A stretch of 64,000 bases of DNA from Cyanobacteria bacterium FACHB-63 (GTDB lineage: Bacteria; Cyanobacteriota; Cyanobacteriia; Leptolyngbyales; Leptolyngbyaceae), in NCBI GenBank assembly GCA_014695255.1, contig JACJNX010000126.1, forward strand, positions 62,001-126,000. Direction: 5' to 3'. Positions 43,342-52,700 of this stretch are shown here, in pieces. The translations under genes and the position numbers were made by a program. Position 1 is the stretch's first letter; the number at the start of each line of letters is the position of its first letter. The notes under the pieces are model-generated. The model made no database searches, was not told the DNA's origin, and was given only the letters and a program-made list of their open reading frames with translations.

Positions 43342-45099
43342 CTACAGTTTGCAAGTTTCTGCATGAGAGAAGAAAACCCTATAACTACGCCACGCTGAAT
43401 CCCTAAGCTTTTTCCAGTAGGGAGGTGTCGGGAGGTGTCCCCCTAGGGCTTGGGTACTATAAGCTATCTGGCTGTCTTTTATCCATTCCTTGTTCACACG
43501 CCAACCCACTTGCTCGCCAAAGCATTGCCAAGCCTTCTCATCATTATGTCCGTCGGGTCTACCGCCGCAGTTTTCGACGTAGATCTTTTTTTGGATGCTG
43601 AATCCAAATTTGCTATTACTGTTGCCTACCCATAGGCGATCTACCCTGCTTAGAACGTCACAGGGAAAGCTCTTGATACTGGCCTCGTCAAGCCAATTTT
43701 CCTCTTCTCGCTTCGCCACTCTGAGCATCAAACTAGCAGTCTCGGCGTCAGCCTCTTTCCAATTTCCAGCTTTCAGAAATTCCTCTAATTTAGAGTAATC
43801 GACAGGGGTAGAGGGGGAGGGTGCAGGGGATGGAGAAGATAAGGGAGAAGTTGGCTGGGATGGAACTTTAGTTAATTGGCTGGCAATGGTTACTCCCACC
43901 ACTCCCACGCCTGCTGGAATTGCCCATTTGAGAACTTGCCGCCGAGTTAATGAACGAGATTCAGTAGTAGATCGTGGTAATCCTGTAACCCGGACCGGGG
44001 ACGCTTGGGATCGTAATTGTGATATCGGATTTGGAACCGGGAAAGAGCTAGCGGTTGATGCTGAATTGGTCAGTGTTGTGGGAGTCGATCTCTGCGCTGT
44101 GTCTTTTTGAGGAGGGGGTGTTGAATTGAAAGACGCTTGGGAGGATTCTGCTGTTTGGGGTGGTTCAGGTTGAGAGGAAGTCGGTTTGGTGTGACGTTGA
44201 ATCCCCATATCTTGCAAGGCTTCGATCGCCTCCATATCCGGACCCGAAGCTGCTGCTAATACCCGAATCCATAGTTGCTGTGCTAGATCCCAGTTTTGAT
44301 TCATCTGGGCACGATAGGCATCATTTTTCAGGGTTGCAATATCGGCAAGGCTGGCGTGTTGCGGCATCAAAATCAAGTGAGATCGATTGAGTGGCTCTGC
44401 AATGGCATAAGGAATTTGCCTGACTCTGCCCAGATGTTGAGTAACTAGCTCCGGCACTCGATGTTCAAGATATTGGTTGAGTCGCTCGACAGTCGCGCAC
44501 TGACCACGAATGCCTAACCCTTCCAACAGGGCATAGGTAAAGGCTCCTTGCCCAATACTTTCCAGTTCATAGGAATATTGATCAGGACTGCAAGAAAAGA
44601 GGCTAATCACCCCCGTTTGACAGGCTTCTGCTTCCGTTTGTCTACCAATCCCTTCGCCAGCCTTCTTACCACCACTGCGACAGGCATCCAGAATCATCAC
44701 TGTATTATCGGCTCCGCAACTCCGCAGATAATTGGTAATCGTGTTGGTGGAAATGCCTGTATTCTCTACATCTTCCGGGTCGCCATCCAGAGGCATGAGA
44801 TAATCCTGCCCCTTGTGGGGAATCCCATGTCCACTAAAGAAAAACCAGAAGTTGTCGCCGTCTTTCATAAACGGCTTTTCAAAAATCTGGCGCAAGACCC
44901 GCAGTAGATTTGCCCGAAATGGTTCAGTCGGCTTGCCATTTATTGGAGGAGAATCATCGGTAAACAAGAAGATGAGATCGAATTTGGCTTCCTGCATCAG
45001 GAAATTCTGTATCGATTCCGCATCCCGCTTGGCATACTTCAGCGGCTGCAAGAATCGATACTGGTTAATACCAATGACGATCGCCCAATTGCTTGCCAT
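43342..45099 (-). CDS. Caspase-family protease with GUN4 domain
   Basis: The 585-residue protein begins with a peptidase C14 caspase domain (1-245): VIGINQY, the His motif FFFSGHGIPH (His91) and the Cys motif ILDACRSGG (Cys140). A Ser/Thr/Pro linker, one membrane segment (about 388-411, WAIPAGVGVVGVTIASQL) and a C-terminal GUN4 domain (about 436-550: DYSKLEEFLKAGNWKEADAET) follow. GUN4 modules bind tetrapyrroles in known members, so the domain may sense a porphyrin or stress signal. Its start lies 3 bp after the stop of the Trypco1-like gene, indicating an operon. Confidence 0.88.
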   Translation of the reverse strand: MASNWAIVIGINQYRFLQPLKYAKRDAESIQNFLMQEAKFDLIFLFTDDSPPINGKPTEPFRANLLRVLRQIFEKPFMKDGDNFWFFFSGHGIPHKGQDYLMPLDGDPEDVENTGISTNTITNYLRSCGADNTVMILDACRSGGKKAGEGIGRQTEAEACQTGVISLFSCSPDQYSYELESIGQGAFTYALLEGLGIRGQCATVERLNQYLEHRVPELVTQHLGRVRQIPYAIAEPLNRSHLILMPQHASLADIATLKNDAYRAQMNQNWDLAQQLWIRVLAAASGPDMEAIEALQDMGIQRHTKPTSSQPEPPQTAESSQASFNSTPPPQKDTAQRSTPTTLTNSASTASSFPVPNPISQLRSQASPVRVTGLPRSTTESRSLTRRQVLKWAIPAGVGVVGVTIASQLTKVPSQPTSPLSSPSPAPSPSTPVDYSKLEEFLKAGNWKEADAETASLMLRVAKREEENWLDEASIKSFPCDVLSRVDRLWVGNSNSKFGFSIQKKIYVENCGGRPDGHNDEKAWQCFGEQVGWRVNKEWIKDSQIAYSTQALGGHLPTPPYWKKLRDSAWRSYRVFFSHAETCKL

Positions 45100-45102
45100 C
45101 TA

Positions 45103-45450
45103 CTATTTGTCCGATCTCGTAAACTTCAGCTTGATTGCCCCCTTCCCGGCAGCCTTCCCTCCTGCTACTAATTTAACTTCTCCTTCCCCACTGATTTCTA
45201 CAGACAGCTCCACCTCATCCAGCTTCATACCTGATTCTGAACCAATCTCTTGATCCACCTGTTTAAATAATCGCCCAATCAGATGCAAAAACTGAGCCAT
45301 GTTTTGTTCTAGCTGCGAGACTGGCAGTCGCACTTCTTTTAAGCTAGCAATGCGTTTACGGACTTCCTCACCCCAGCCTCGCTGTCCTTCAACTGGTACG
45401 AAGGTTTCATCAGTTTCATCCGTGATGATTACAAGGTAGTCTTCTGGCAT
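45103..45450 (-). CDS. Trypco1/CU044_2847-like effector-associated protein
   Basis: The 115-residue protein has the pattern of this family: an N-terminal ligand-like strand (EDYLVIITDETDETFVPVE), a helical middle (EQNMAQFLHLIGRLFKQVD) and a C-terminal beta hairpin (VELSVEISGEGEVKLV...GAIKLKFTR). In bacteria such proteins are paired with caspases, trypsins and NTPases in conflict systems. Here it directly precedes the caspase-GUN4 gene and probably couples a signal to it. The family call is by pattern only. Confidence 0.7.
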   Translation of the reverse strand: MPEDYLVIITDETDETFVPVEGQRGWGEEVRKRIASLKEVRLPVSQLEQNMAQFLHLIGRLFKQVDQEIGSESGMKLDEVELSVEISGEGEVKLVAGGKAAGKGAIKLKFTRSDK

Positions 45451-45599
45451 AAATTACGGAGATAGGAGAATTAGCACGATGATAACTGCTGCTGAAGGGA
45501 AAACTTCTCGGCTGCAACTCTAATTGGTTAACGAACTTTTCCTCGCACTCAAACTTAGAGAGTTAGGGGCAAGTTCTAAGCTAAGCTCGACTTTATCCA

Positions 45600-46105
45600 T
45601 TAGGCAGTATAGCAAAGCGCCTCTAGCCAGCAGCTAAACACTTGGCTTGGAACTTTAATCAGGTCGCACTCAGACCCTAATCTATCAAAAAGTTTTGGTG
45701 CCCACAAGTAGGAGGGGAGCGCACTGAGGGCGAACGCACACACTTCTTCATAATTGAGGGTCGTTTTGGAGGATTGAGCTAACACCTTGAGCAGATAGTT
45801 GTCGTCCCAACCATGCACTTCCCAATCGATCTGATGCTGGGCATCTCCTTGCTGTTGCAATTGGTCGAGAATGGCTTGCCACACCCCTTGGGCACGCCAA
45901 CGGTAAAGCGACTTGACACGGTACCGCGTGAGCCGTAGCGCTCTGGCAAGTCTGACCAGGGTGCGCCAGTTCGGTGTATCCACAAGATGTCATTGAGGAT
46001 TTGTCGATGATCGTTGGCGGGTCTTCCCGGAGCGGCGGGTTTCGGCAGTAACGGTTGCAGTCTCTGCCACTGCGCGTCACTCAGATCGCCGCGATGCTGT
46101 GCCAT
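45600..46105 (-). pseudogene. IS5-family (IS427-type) transposase remnant, fused to another fragment
   Basis: From 46105 the frame reads MAQHRGDLSDAQWQRLQPLL..ILWIHRTGAPWSDLPERYG, a standard IS427-type start. A frameshift after SRFTVG moves the rest to the frame ending at 45600 (YRWRAQGVWQAILDQLQQQGDAQHQIDWEVHG). The catalytic remainder is missing. Instead an unrelated 60-residue piece follows, YEEVCAFALSALPSYLWAPKL, which weakly recalls the end of ComFB-like proteins. Confidence 0.7.
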
Positions 46106-46287
46106 TGTTGCTCATTCCATCTGTTGCCAGATGTTAGAGTGCCCCACACCGCTCGAAGATGCACCCTAGATTTAGAGTTGGGCCATAGTTTGCAAATACG
46201 CCCTAGGGCTTTTGTATAAGCTTCAAGCGCCTTCTCATGCTCAGCTAAAGCATCTTCTCTCAATTTCGCTTTTTCAGCATCTTCCAT
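46106..46287 (-). pseudogene. Gene fragment cut by the IS5 remnant
   Basis: The ATG at 46287 opens a charged helical N-terminus (MEDAEKAKLREDALAEHEKA, then LEAYTKALGRICKLWP) that runs into IS sequence after about 45 residues. It may be the start of a TPR-like partner of the caspases. Identity is unknown. Confidence 0.4.
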
Positions 46288-46363
46288 ATCGTCGATACAC
46301 CCCTTATAGACTACGTTTCACTGAGATAATTATATTTGCCTTTTAACTATGCCCTGAGTTAAC

Positions 46364-48538
46364 TCACTGAATATTTACAATTTCCAAATCTATTGCCAAG
46401 GCTGCCATCTGGCGAGCATCAACTAGCCGCACATTCGAGGGCGGTCGATCTGATCCGCGTGTGCCCACATCTAGATCTTCTAGCAATTGATTCACTGCAT
46501 TGACCGTCGCTTCTCCCCGCCGGGCTGCCTGATCAGGATTTCGCAATGCGGCCAAAGCCGTCAATGCCTTTTCCAACGATGTTGTACTGGTAATCACTAA
46601 AATCTCTGCTACCCCCAGTGGAGGCTGTAGCTCAATCCCATCCTCTGCTGGAATCCGAATGTCCTGACCTGCTGGTAAAATTTGCTCTGCTGGGTAGGGC
46701 AACACCGAGCCATTCGGACTGAAAAATACAATTCCCAGATACAGATCGCGAGGCTCCTGATTTTGCACCAGAATTTGCAACTTCTGACCCACCTTCACCT
46801 GAAAAAATGCGGAAGCCTGGATGCTTGAGCGACTCTGAAGCATCTGAATCGGCTTACCGCCACCGCGCACAGTAAAAGCTTGAGCTAAAATTTTCCGGTT
46901 ATCAGCAACTTTCACCGCCGCACTCACTCGGAGTTGAGAAGTGTTGGTATTCAGCATCAGTTTTAAGATTCGAGTCGCCAGCAACATATTCAGCTTGGAG
47001 CGCAACCGAGATATTGCAGCAGCGATCGTCTCTCCAGCCGAAGCACTCGAATCGTCTGGTAATGGATCAAGCCCAGGCGAAAAGAGCCGGATTTTGCCGT
47101 TCTTGCGTCCCAAAATATAGTGCACTTCTTGCTGCAAGAGCGAGATTGCCTCGATGCGCGGAATAGCTGAGAGCGATCGCCGAGCCGCTTCCAGATCAGA
47201 ACCTAGAGAGCGATCGAGTCCAATTCGCAGCGTGACATTTTTAGGAATTGCTCGGATTTGTTCCTGCAGCACAGCACCGGGGGTAATTTTGGCTGTTCCG
47301 GTGAGCTGCAGCGTTCCTTGGGCTTCGAGTTGGTTCCGTGACTCAATTCGTAAAATCCCTGCTTCTGCGCCGCTCGCATCCACAAGCTTGAGTTGGGCAC
47401 CCCGTCCCAGTGCCTCCACACTGGTTGGATCAGCCGTCAGCAGAACTTTAGCTTGATTGCCTTTGACTTGTTTAATCACCGCATCCGCTGATCCGCGCTT
47501 GTCAAACGGCAAGAAATAAATTGGTTTTTGATCGTTGCCCGTCTTCGGTTCCACTTCTGAATAGGGTGTTTGGCTACGGGAGTTCGGTAGTGTTTTCAAA
47601 AATCTTTCTGCTTTTGCCTGAGCCGCATTCATCACAATATTCAATGTCTGCGCTTCAGATTGCTGCCAGAGATAGCGAGTCAACGCTTGAGTAAACACTC
47701 CCGCATGAATATCATTGGCAAATACAGCATCAATCGCTTGTTGATTCCGTTGGGCAGCAAGAATCGCGACACCATTTGCAATCTGTTCTTGGCGCAGTTT
47801 AATCCAGTCATCTGGGGAAAGGTTGAGCCGCTTGAGCCAGCGTTGTTGCTCTTGTAGTTCTTCGGGGCTCATTTCTAGCTTGGAAGAGCGCCCATTTCCC
47901 CTTAACTCAAAATGACCAGGGCGAGATCGGACAATTAAATTCCCTCGGACTCCTGCCCCGGCATAACAGCTATCTAGTACGACGGTTACATTCGTGACGC
48001 CCTTTTGCTTGAGTGCCGCCATGAGCAGAAAGATTGTCCCTGCGGTAATATCATTCACCACTCCACCAACATTGGGATAGCCAAAGGGAAGACCGTTGTC
48101 ATAGGGTACTAAGGTGCCATTTAGCCCATCCTCATGAACCTTATTGGGATCAATCACATTAGAGCCGTGACCGGAAAAGTGAAAAACGATGACATCTCCT
48201 GGCTTCGCTCCTTCAACGAGAAAGTCGTTAAAAGTCTTCAGGATAGCCTCACGAGTTGCCGCTTTATCGGTCAAAACTTGAATATCCTTGAACCCAAATC
48301 GAAGCGATAGCAGTTCTCGTTGCAGTTCTACATCATTGACTGCACCCTTGAGTGGCAACCATTCGCCTTTGGTCGTTCCCGTGTATTGATTAATGCCAAC
48401 CAGCAAGGCGCGTTTGCGAGGGGTATCTTGAGCTAGAACCTTAGCGGATTGCAAAGCCTTCTGTTGTAAGTCGAGTTGGTTCAGACCCAGAACCGCGATC
48501 GCGCTTCCCGTACCTTGCAATAACTGACGCCGTTTCAT
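46364..48538 (-). CDS. Caspase-family protease with DUF4384-like C-terminus
   Basis: The 724-residue protein begins with a twin-arginine-like signal (MKRRQLLQGTGSAIAVLGL), so the enzyme is probably exported. The caspase domain (about 42-345) has His124 in VFHFSGHGSN and Cys191 in VVLDSCYAGAG. The middle (about 360-500) is beta-rich. A DUF4384-like domain follows (about 570-660: FFQVKVGQKLQILVQNQEPRDLYLGIVFF). The start follows AGAGGATTGT. It is a second, distinct caspase beside the GUN4 type; a periplasmic regulatory protease is likely. Confidence 0.85.
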   Translation of the reverse strand: MKRRQLLQGTGSAIAVLGLNQLDLQQKALQSAKVLAQDTPRKRALLVGINQYTGTTKGEWLPLKGAVNDVELQRELLSLRFGFKDIQVLTDKAATREAILKTFNDFLVEGAKPGDVIVFHFSGHGSNVIDPNKVHEDGLNGTLVPYDNGLPFGYPNVGGVVNDITAGTIFLLMAALKQKGVTNVTVVLDSCYAGAGVRGNLIVRSRPGHFELRGNGRSSKLEMSPEELQEQQRWLKRLNLSPDDWIKLRQEQIANGVAILAAQRNQQAIDAVFANDIHAGVFTQALTRYLWQQSEAQTLNIVMNAAQAKAERFLKTLPNSRSQTPYSEVEPKTGNDQKPIYFLPFDKRGSADAVIKQVKGNQAKVLLTADPTSVEALGRGAQLKLVDASGAEAGILRIESRNQLEAQGTLQLTGTAKITPGAVLQEQIRAIPKNVTLRIGLDRSLGSDLEAARRSLSAIPRIEAISLLQQEVHYILGRKNGKIRLFSPGLDPLPDDSSASAGETIAAAISRLRSKLNMLLATRILKLMLNTNTSQLRVSAAVKVADNRKILAQAFTVRGGGKPIQMLQSRSSIQASAFFQVKVGQKLQILVQNQEPRDLYLGIVFFSPNGSVLPYPAEQILPAGQDIRIPAEDGIELQPPLGVAEILVITSTTSLEKALTALAALRNPDQAARRGEATVNAVNQLLEDLDVGTRGSDRPPSNVRLVDARQMAALAIDLEIVNIQ

Positions 48539-48574
48539 ACAATCCTCTTTCTTAATGCAATTAGAACGTGAGCA

Positions 48575-49402
48575 GGTATTATCAACTTAACCCGAAGGTA
48601 GAATAATCGTACTGATTTAACTCGGATCACATCTTCTCATGTACTCCCGTCATCGCTTTCCCGGCGAAATCATCAGTTACTGTGTCTGGTTGTATTACAC
48701 CTTTCCCCTCAGCTACCGAGATATCGAGAAGATGATGTTGTACCGAGGCATCAAGGTGACGGACGCATCGATTCGGGACTGGTGCCAGAAATTCGGACAG
48801 CAAGACGCGAATCAGCTGCGGCACAAGCGTTCCTACGTCACCGACAAATGGCATCTCGACGAAAGGGTGGTGACGATTAAGCAGCAGCAATACTACCTGT
48901 GGCGAGCCGTGGACAGTGAGGGAAACGTGCTGGATGTCTTACTGCAACGCCATCGGGACACCGAACCAGCAGCGCGATTTTTCCGTAAGCTTTTGAAGAA
49001 ACAAGGGTTTGTGCCACGGCTGATGGTCACAGACAAGCTGAAAAGCTATGAAGCCGCAAAGAAACAGGTGATGAAGAACGTGGAGCATCGGCAACACAAA
49101 GGGTTGAATAATCGGGCAGAAAATTCGCATCAACCGACCAGGGTACGAGAACGACGAATGCGCCGCTTCAAGTCTCTAGGGCAAGCGCAACGATTTCTCT
49201 CAGCCTTTGACCCGATTCGATCCCACTTTCACCCGAAGCAACATCAACTGAGTGCAAAACGATATCGAGAACAGATGCGCCAACGCTTTGAGGATTGGTG
49301 GGAAATCACCGTGTGAAAGATGCTGCGTAACCTGGAGCGATGACCGCGATCGAGAAATTATTGTGCCTAATCTTGATTGTCATCGGTTAAGTTGACAATG
49401 CC
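48575..49402. mobile_element. IS6-family insertion sequence
   Basis: The 828-bp element has 18-bp imperfect terminal inverted repeats GGTATTATCAACTTAACC (48575-48592) and GGTTAAGTTGACAATGCC (49385-49402). It holds one complete transposase. An 8-bp target duplication is not visible, as expected after cointegrate resolution or deletion. Its right end cuts another transposase fragment. Confidence 0.8.
48639..49316 (+). CDS. IS6-family transposase
   Basis: The 225-residue protein is full length. The DDE triad is present: WHLDERVVTIKQQQYYLWRA, RLMVTDKLKSYEAA and NNRAENSHQPTRVRERRMRR. An N-terminal helix-turn-helix (LSYRDIEKMMLYRGIKVTDA) recognises the ends. It probably is active and transposes by a replicative, cointegrate-forming route. 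Confidence 0.92.
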   Translation: MYSRHRFPGEIISYCVWLYYTFPLSYRDIEKMMLYRGIKVTDASIRDWCQKFGQQDANQLRHKRSYVTDKWHLDERVVTIKQQQYYLWRAVDSEGNVLDVLLQRHRDTEPAARFFRKLLKKQGFVPRLMVTDKLKSYEAAKKQVMKNVEHRQHKGLNNRAENSHQPTRVRERRMRRFKSLGQAQRFLSAFDPIRSHFHPKQHQLSAKRYREQMRQRFEDWWEITV

Positions 49403-49590
49403 CATTTGAAGTAGAACAAGATGTAGAACAACTTTGCGTCAATACTTTGTAATCTCGCTTTGCGTCCGCCGCCCCTTGCCCGTTTTCGCACAGGCTTTGC
49501 GGCAATTCGACTTGCCTCATACGCTTGCTCAAAACTCGGCAGCAACGCATCGAAGGCTTTTCGATTTAGCCCGGTCAAAGCTCGCAGCAA
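49403..49590 (-). pseudogene. Transposase N-terminal fragment
   Basis: The minus strand reads LLRALTGLNRKAFDALLPSFEQAYEA, the conserved beginning of a DDE transposase family frequent in cyanobacteria. The frame is open upstream (ERTLNQDR) and is cut at 49402 by the end of the IS6 element. Confidence 0.6.
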
Positions 49591-49727
49591 GCGATCCTGG
49601 TTCAGTGTGCGTTCTAGATTTAGCGTTGGGCGGGGTTGACGTTGTTCCTGTCTATTATCGTTTATTCCCCAACAAGTCTAATAGATAGGTGCCGTTCTGA
49701 CAGTTTCCGTAAATAGATGTAGAGCCC

Positions 49728-52700
49728 TTATTCTTTTTTGCCCCAAGTCAACGCCAGCCAGAGATCCTCCATTGAGTTTGTATTGAAGCGCAATTTAAGT
49801 CTGAGCGTAGATTTATCTAGTGGTTTCGGTAGGGTAATGTCTGATGTATCTAGAATTGCTGTAGTAATTGTGCCATCAGACTCGGGAGTTAGAACTGCTA
49901 CCTCGCTGCTGCTGGGAGTTTCTGTGACAACTCCTGTAGAACCTTGCTTGTAAAAAGTGCTCTCTTTAATAGACTCCAACCGACCTTTACTCCAGTAGGG
50001 GAAATGTTCTTCCCGGATATCTAGGGTCAGTTCTGCATCAGGTATTGCACTGTCTATCTTGATGCCTTTAAATTTTGCCCACTCGGTAGGGAATTCATGG
50101 CGTAGAGAAAACAGACGCACCGACCCCACAGTTTGTGCAGCATTGATCTGGTCTGTGAGATTGGTAATTGCCCCGTTCTTCAATAATCCACCTGCCTCAC
50201 GAGCGGTATAACGGATATGCAGAAGCGCGTCAGTGATGGTGTTGTAGTCAAACTGGAGCGGGTCTTTGTTGCTTGGGTTGGCAGGCAGTTGCAACTGCCA
50301 CTCACTGATCACACCTGAGCCCTCAAAAGGAAGATAGCGTTCATCTCTCAGGTTTGTTTCAAACAAGCCGCTATCGTTTTGCCCAGTGCTAGTTACAATT
50401 GATTGCAAACTACCAAAGTAATCACTAAAGCGATCGTCTTCTGAATTTTCACGGGCATAGTTGCTATCACGAAGCAATGGGCTTTTGCGAATGCTACTTT
50501 TTGTCAAAGTCAACGTGCAGTTAACACTAGTATATGGCCCTGTGACACAGGGAATGCTGACGGCAACATTTTTGATCCGGCGGAAATAATGCCCCGGACA
50601 ATCTATGTCAAATAGTTCTTCGGGGAGAACGACAGTACAGCGACCAGTGGTGCGGAGTTTGAGTAACTCCAATGGACTGACTTGCAGTAGGCTAACATGT
50701 TTTGTTAATTCATACTCTCGCTGATTGAGATCGTGGTATGCCATCTCCATCCGCTTGATATCTAGATAGAGCTTTTCACCTGCTAATAAACCTTCTTTTC
50801 CTGAAAGGTAACCGAATTGGAGGAAGTTCAATTCGGGGTTACCTAATTCATGTTGGAGAGCACGTTCGGCTTTTTTGGCAATGTCGAAAGAAAACTGGAA
50901 GCATTGGGCATACAATCCTTTTACTTCTCGTTTCATCCAGGTATAGAGAGCTTTGTTAGTTTTCTTGCCGTTTTTGCTGTTTCCCTCTTCGTTGAGGAAA
51001 TCTTCGATCTCCTGGGTATGCTTCATCTGCTGGCGGTGGTTCTTGAGTTCTATTTCGGCAATGGCTTCCCGAATCTGTGCAGCTCGTATTTGCTTAAAGA
51101 CTTGGGAAATTCTTCCAGCAGCTTGTATGCTCTGATAGTCCCAGTCTTGCATACGACGGGCATAGGTACCTATTTTAGATGCACGGTTGGCTTCAAATTT
51201 TAAAGTCTCTACAACATTGAGTGCGGCTTCTGCCGCATAATTTGCCCATTCAGCAAGGCCTGTACCTCCAAAAATTACAGTCGCACCAATGCCCCAGAAA
51301 TGTAAATTTATTGGAAAGTCTGGAATTTTCCTCAAATATTTAGCAGATTCTTTGAGTCCTTTAGCCACCTCTGGTAGTGCCCATGCAAGCTCTAGCTTTT
51401 TAAGCTCTTCAGCCTCATAACTGCTAATGATCTTCCCACCTGAAGCTTCTAGATCTGCCGCGATATCAACTTCAAGATCTTCAATCTTTTTCTGGCCCAC
51501 CTCTGGTTCATTCATTGAAAATTTCATCTTGTCAAGACTGTCTCTGTCTAACTCTCCAAGTTCGGGTATCCCTTTCAATATCTCATCCGGTTTTCTGCCT
51601 AGTTGTCTCTCATAATAGGTATATGATTGTATTTCAATAGCAAGTGACTTCAATAATCCTTCTTTGGATTTGATTGCTTCCTGCAGTTGACCGTATTTGA
51701 CGTGCTCTACCATTTCCATGATGATGCGTTCGTGTTTTGCACGCAGGATCGTCATCGCTTCACCATCTTCTTTTTCCATTGCCGAGAGAAGGCTGTTGCC
51801 TAAGGATTTGACTTCCTGAACGATCTCAGCAGCTTTCTGCACGAGCACTTGAAACCGTACTAAAGGTAAGGGTTGATTCAAACCATTCACAATTGCCCCA
51901 ATATCCAGTCCAGACGCAGCAGCCCGTGCCAACATAGCAGGATCGATCCGAGGCTCGAACAGAGCGAGTTGACGGAAAATACCTTGGAAATTTACACTGT
52001 TGCGAATCTTAAACAGGCGATCTGCAACGGTATCCCAATAGCTAAGAAGCTTGTCATTATGTGGCACACAAAAATAGAGCGCTTTACCTAAACTGCGCAG
52101 TGTTCCTAAGCGCTCGAAATTAGTTCCATTTGCTGCAGGAAAGGGCATCAAATCGAAGGGGATATCGGGTTCCATATCCCGCATCGCATTGCCAAATTTA
52201 TCTAGATCAACACGCAGGTTGGCATAAGTCTGGGGACGTACGTTTCCCTTCTTAGGCACCGATTGTGGGCGTGGACCAAGAATGCTGGCAGCTAGAACGT
52301 AGAGCATGAGTGCCTCGTCAATGGTCTCACTGGTGTCTTGGCGAAATAGAGAATCGCCCCAAGCAATCAAATTGTCCAGGTATGCCATGACGGTTTTGTA
52401 CATGTAAGCCTGTTGTCGAAAGCGGGCAATCACGTGGGGCCGAAAAGGTGCGTCTTTCCAGGCTTCAATACTGTTAATGGTGTCATTCCTTAGAGTTTCA
52501 TCAGCCCCCGTAGATAGATTGACCAAAATTTCCTCGATCTTCTTGACATCAGTGTATTGAAATGGGCGTACTTTCCAGAAACGCTCTGGAGTAGGGCCGT
52601 CACTATCGTCAGTAGGATCAAAGATAAAGTGAAACCATTTTTGTGCTTCAGCAAAACGCTGATTCTTGCTTAGGTGAATGGCAATAGTAATTGGCACATG

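Noticed and set aside
48575..49402. Composite transposon formed by IS6 copies around the caspase or CHAT genes
   Set aside because: The terminal repeats of the 28.5-kb IS6 remnant (GGTTGTGTCGCAAA) and of the 48.6-kb IS6 (GGTATTATCAACTTAACC) differ, so they are not the same element.
49600..49640. GTTGGGC resembling an attC end
   Set aside because: No complementary partner arm was found within 130 bp; the region belongs to a transposase fragment.
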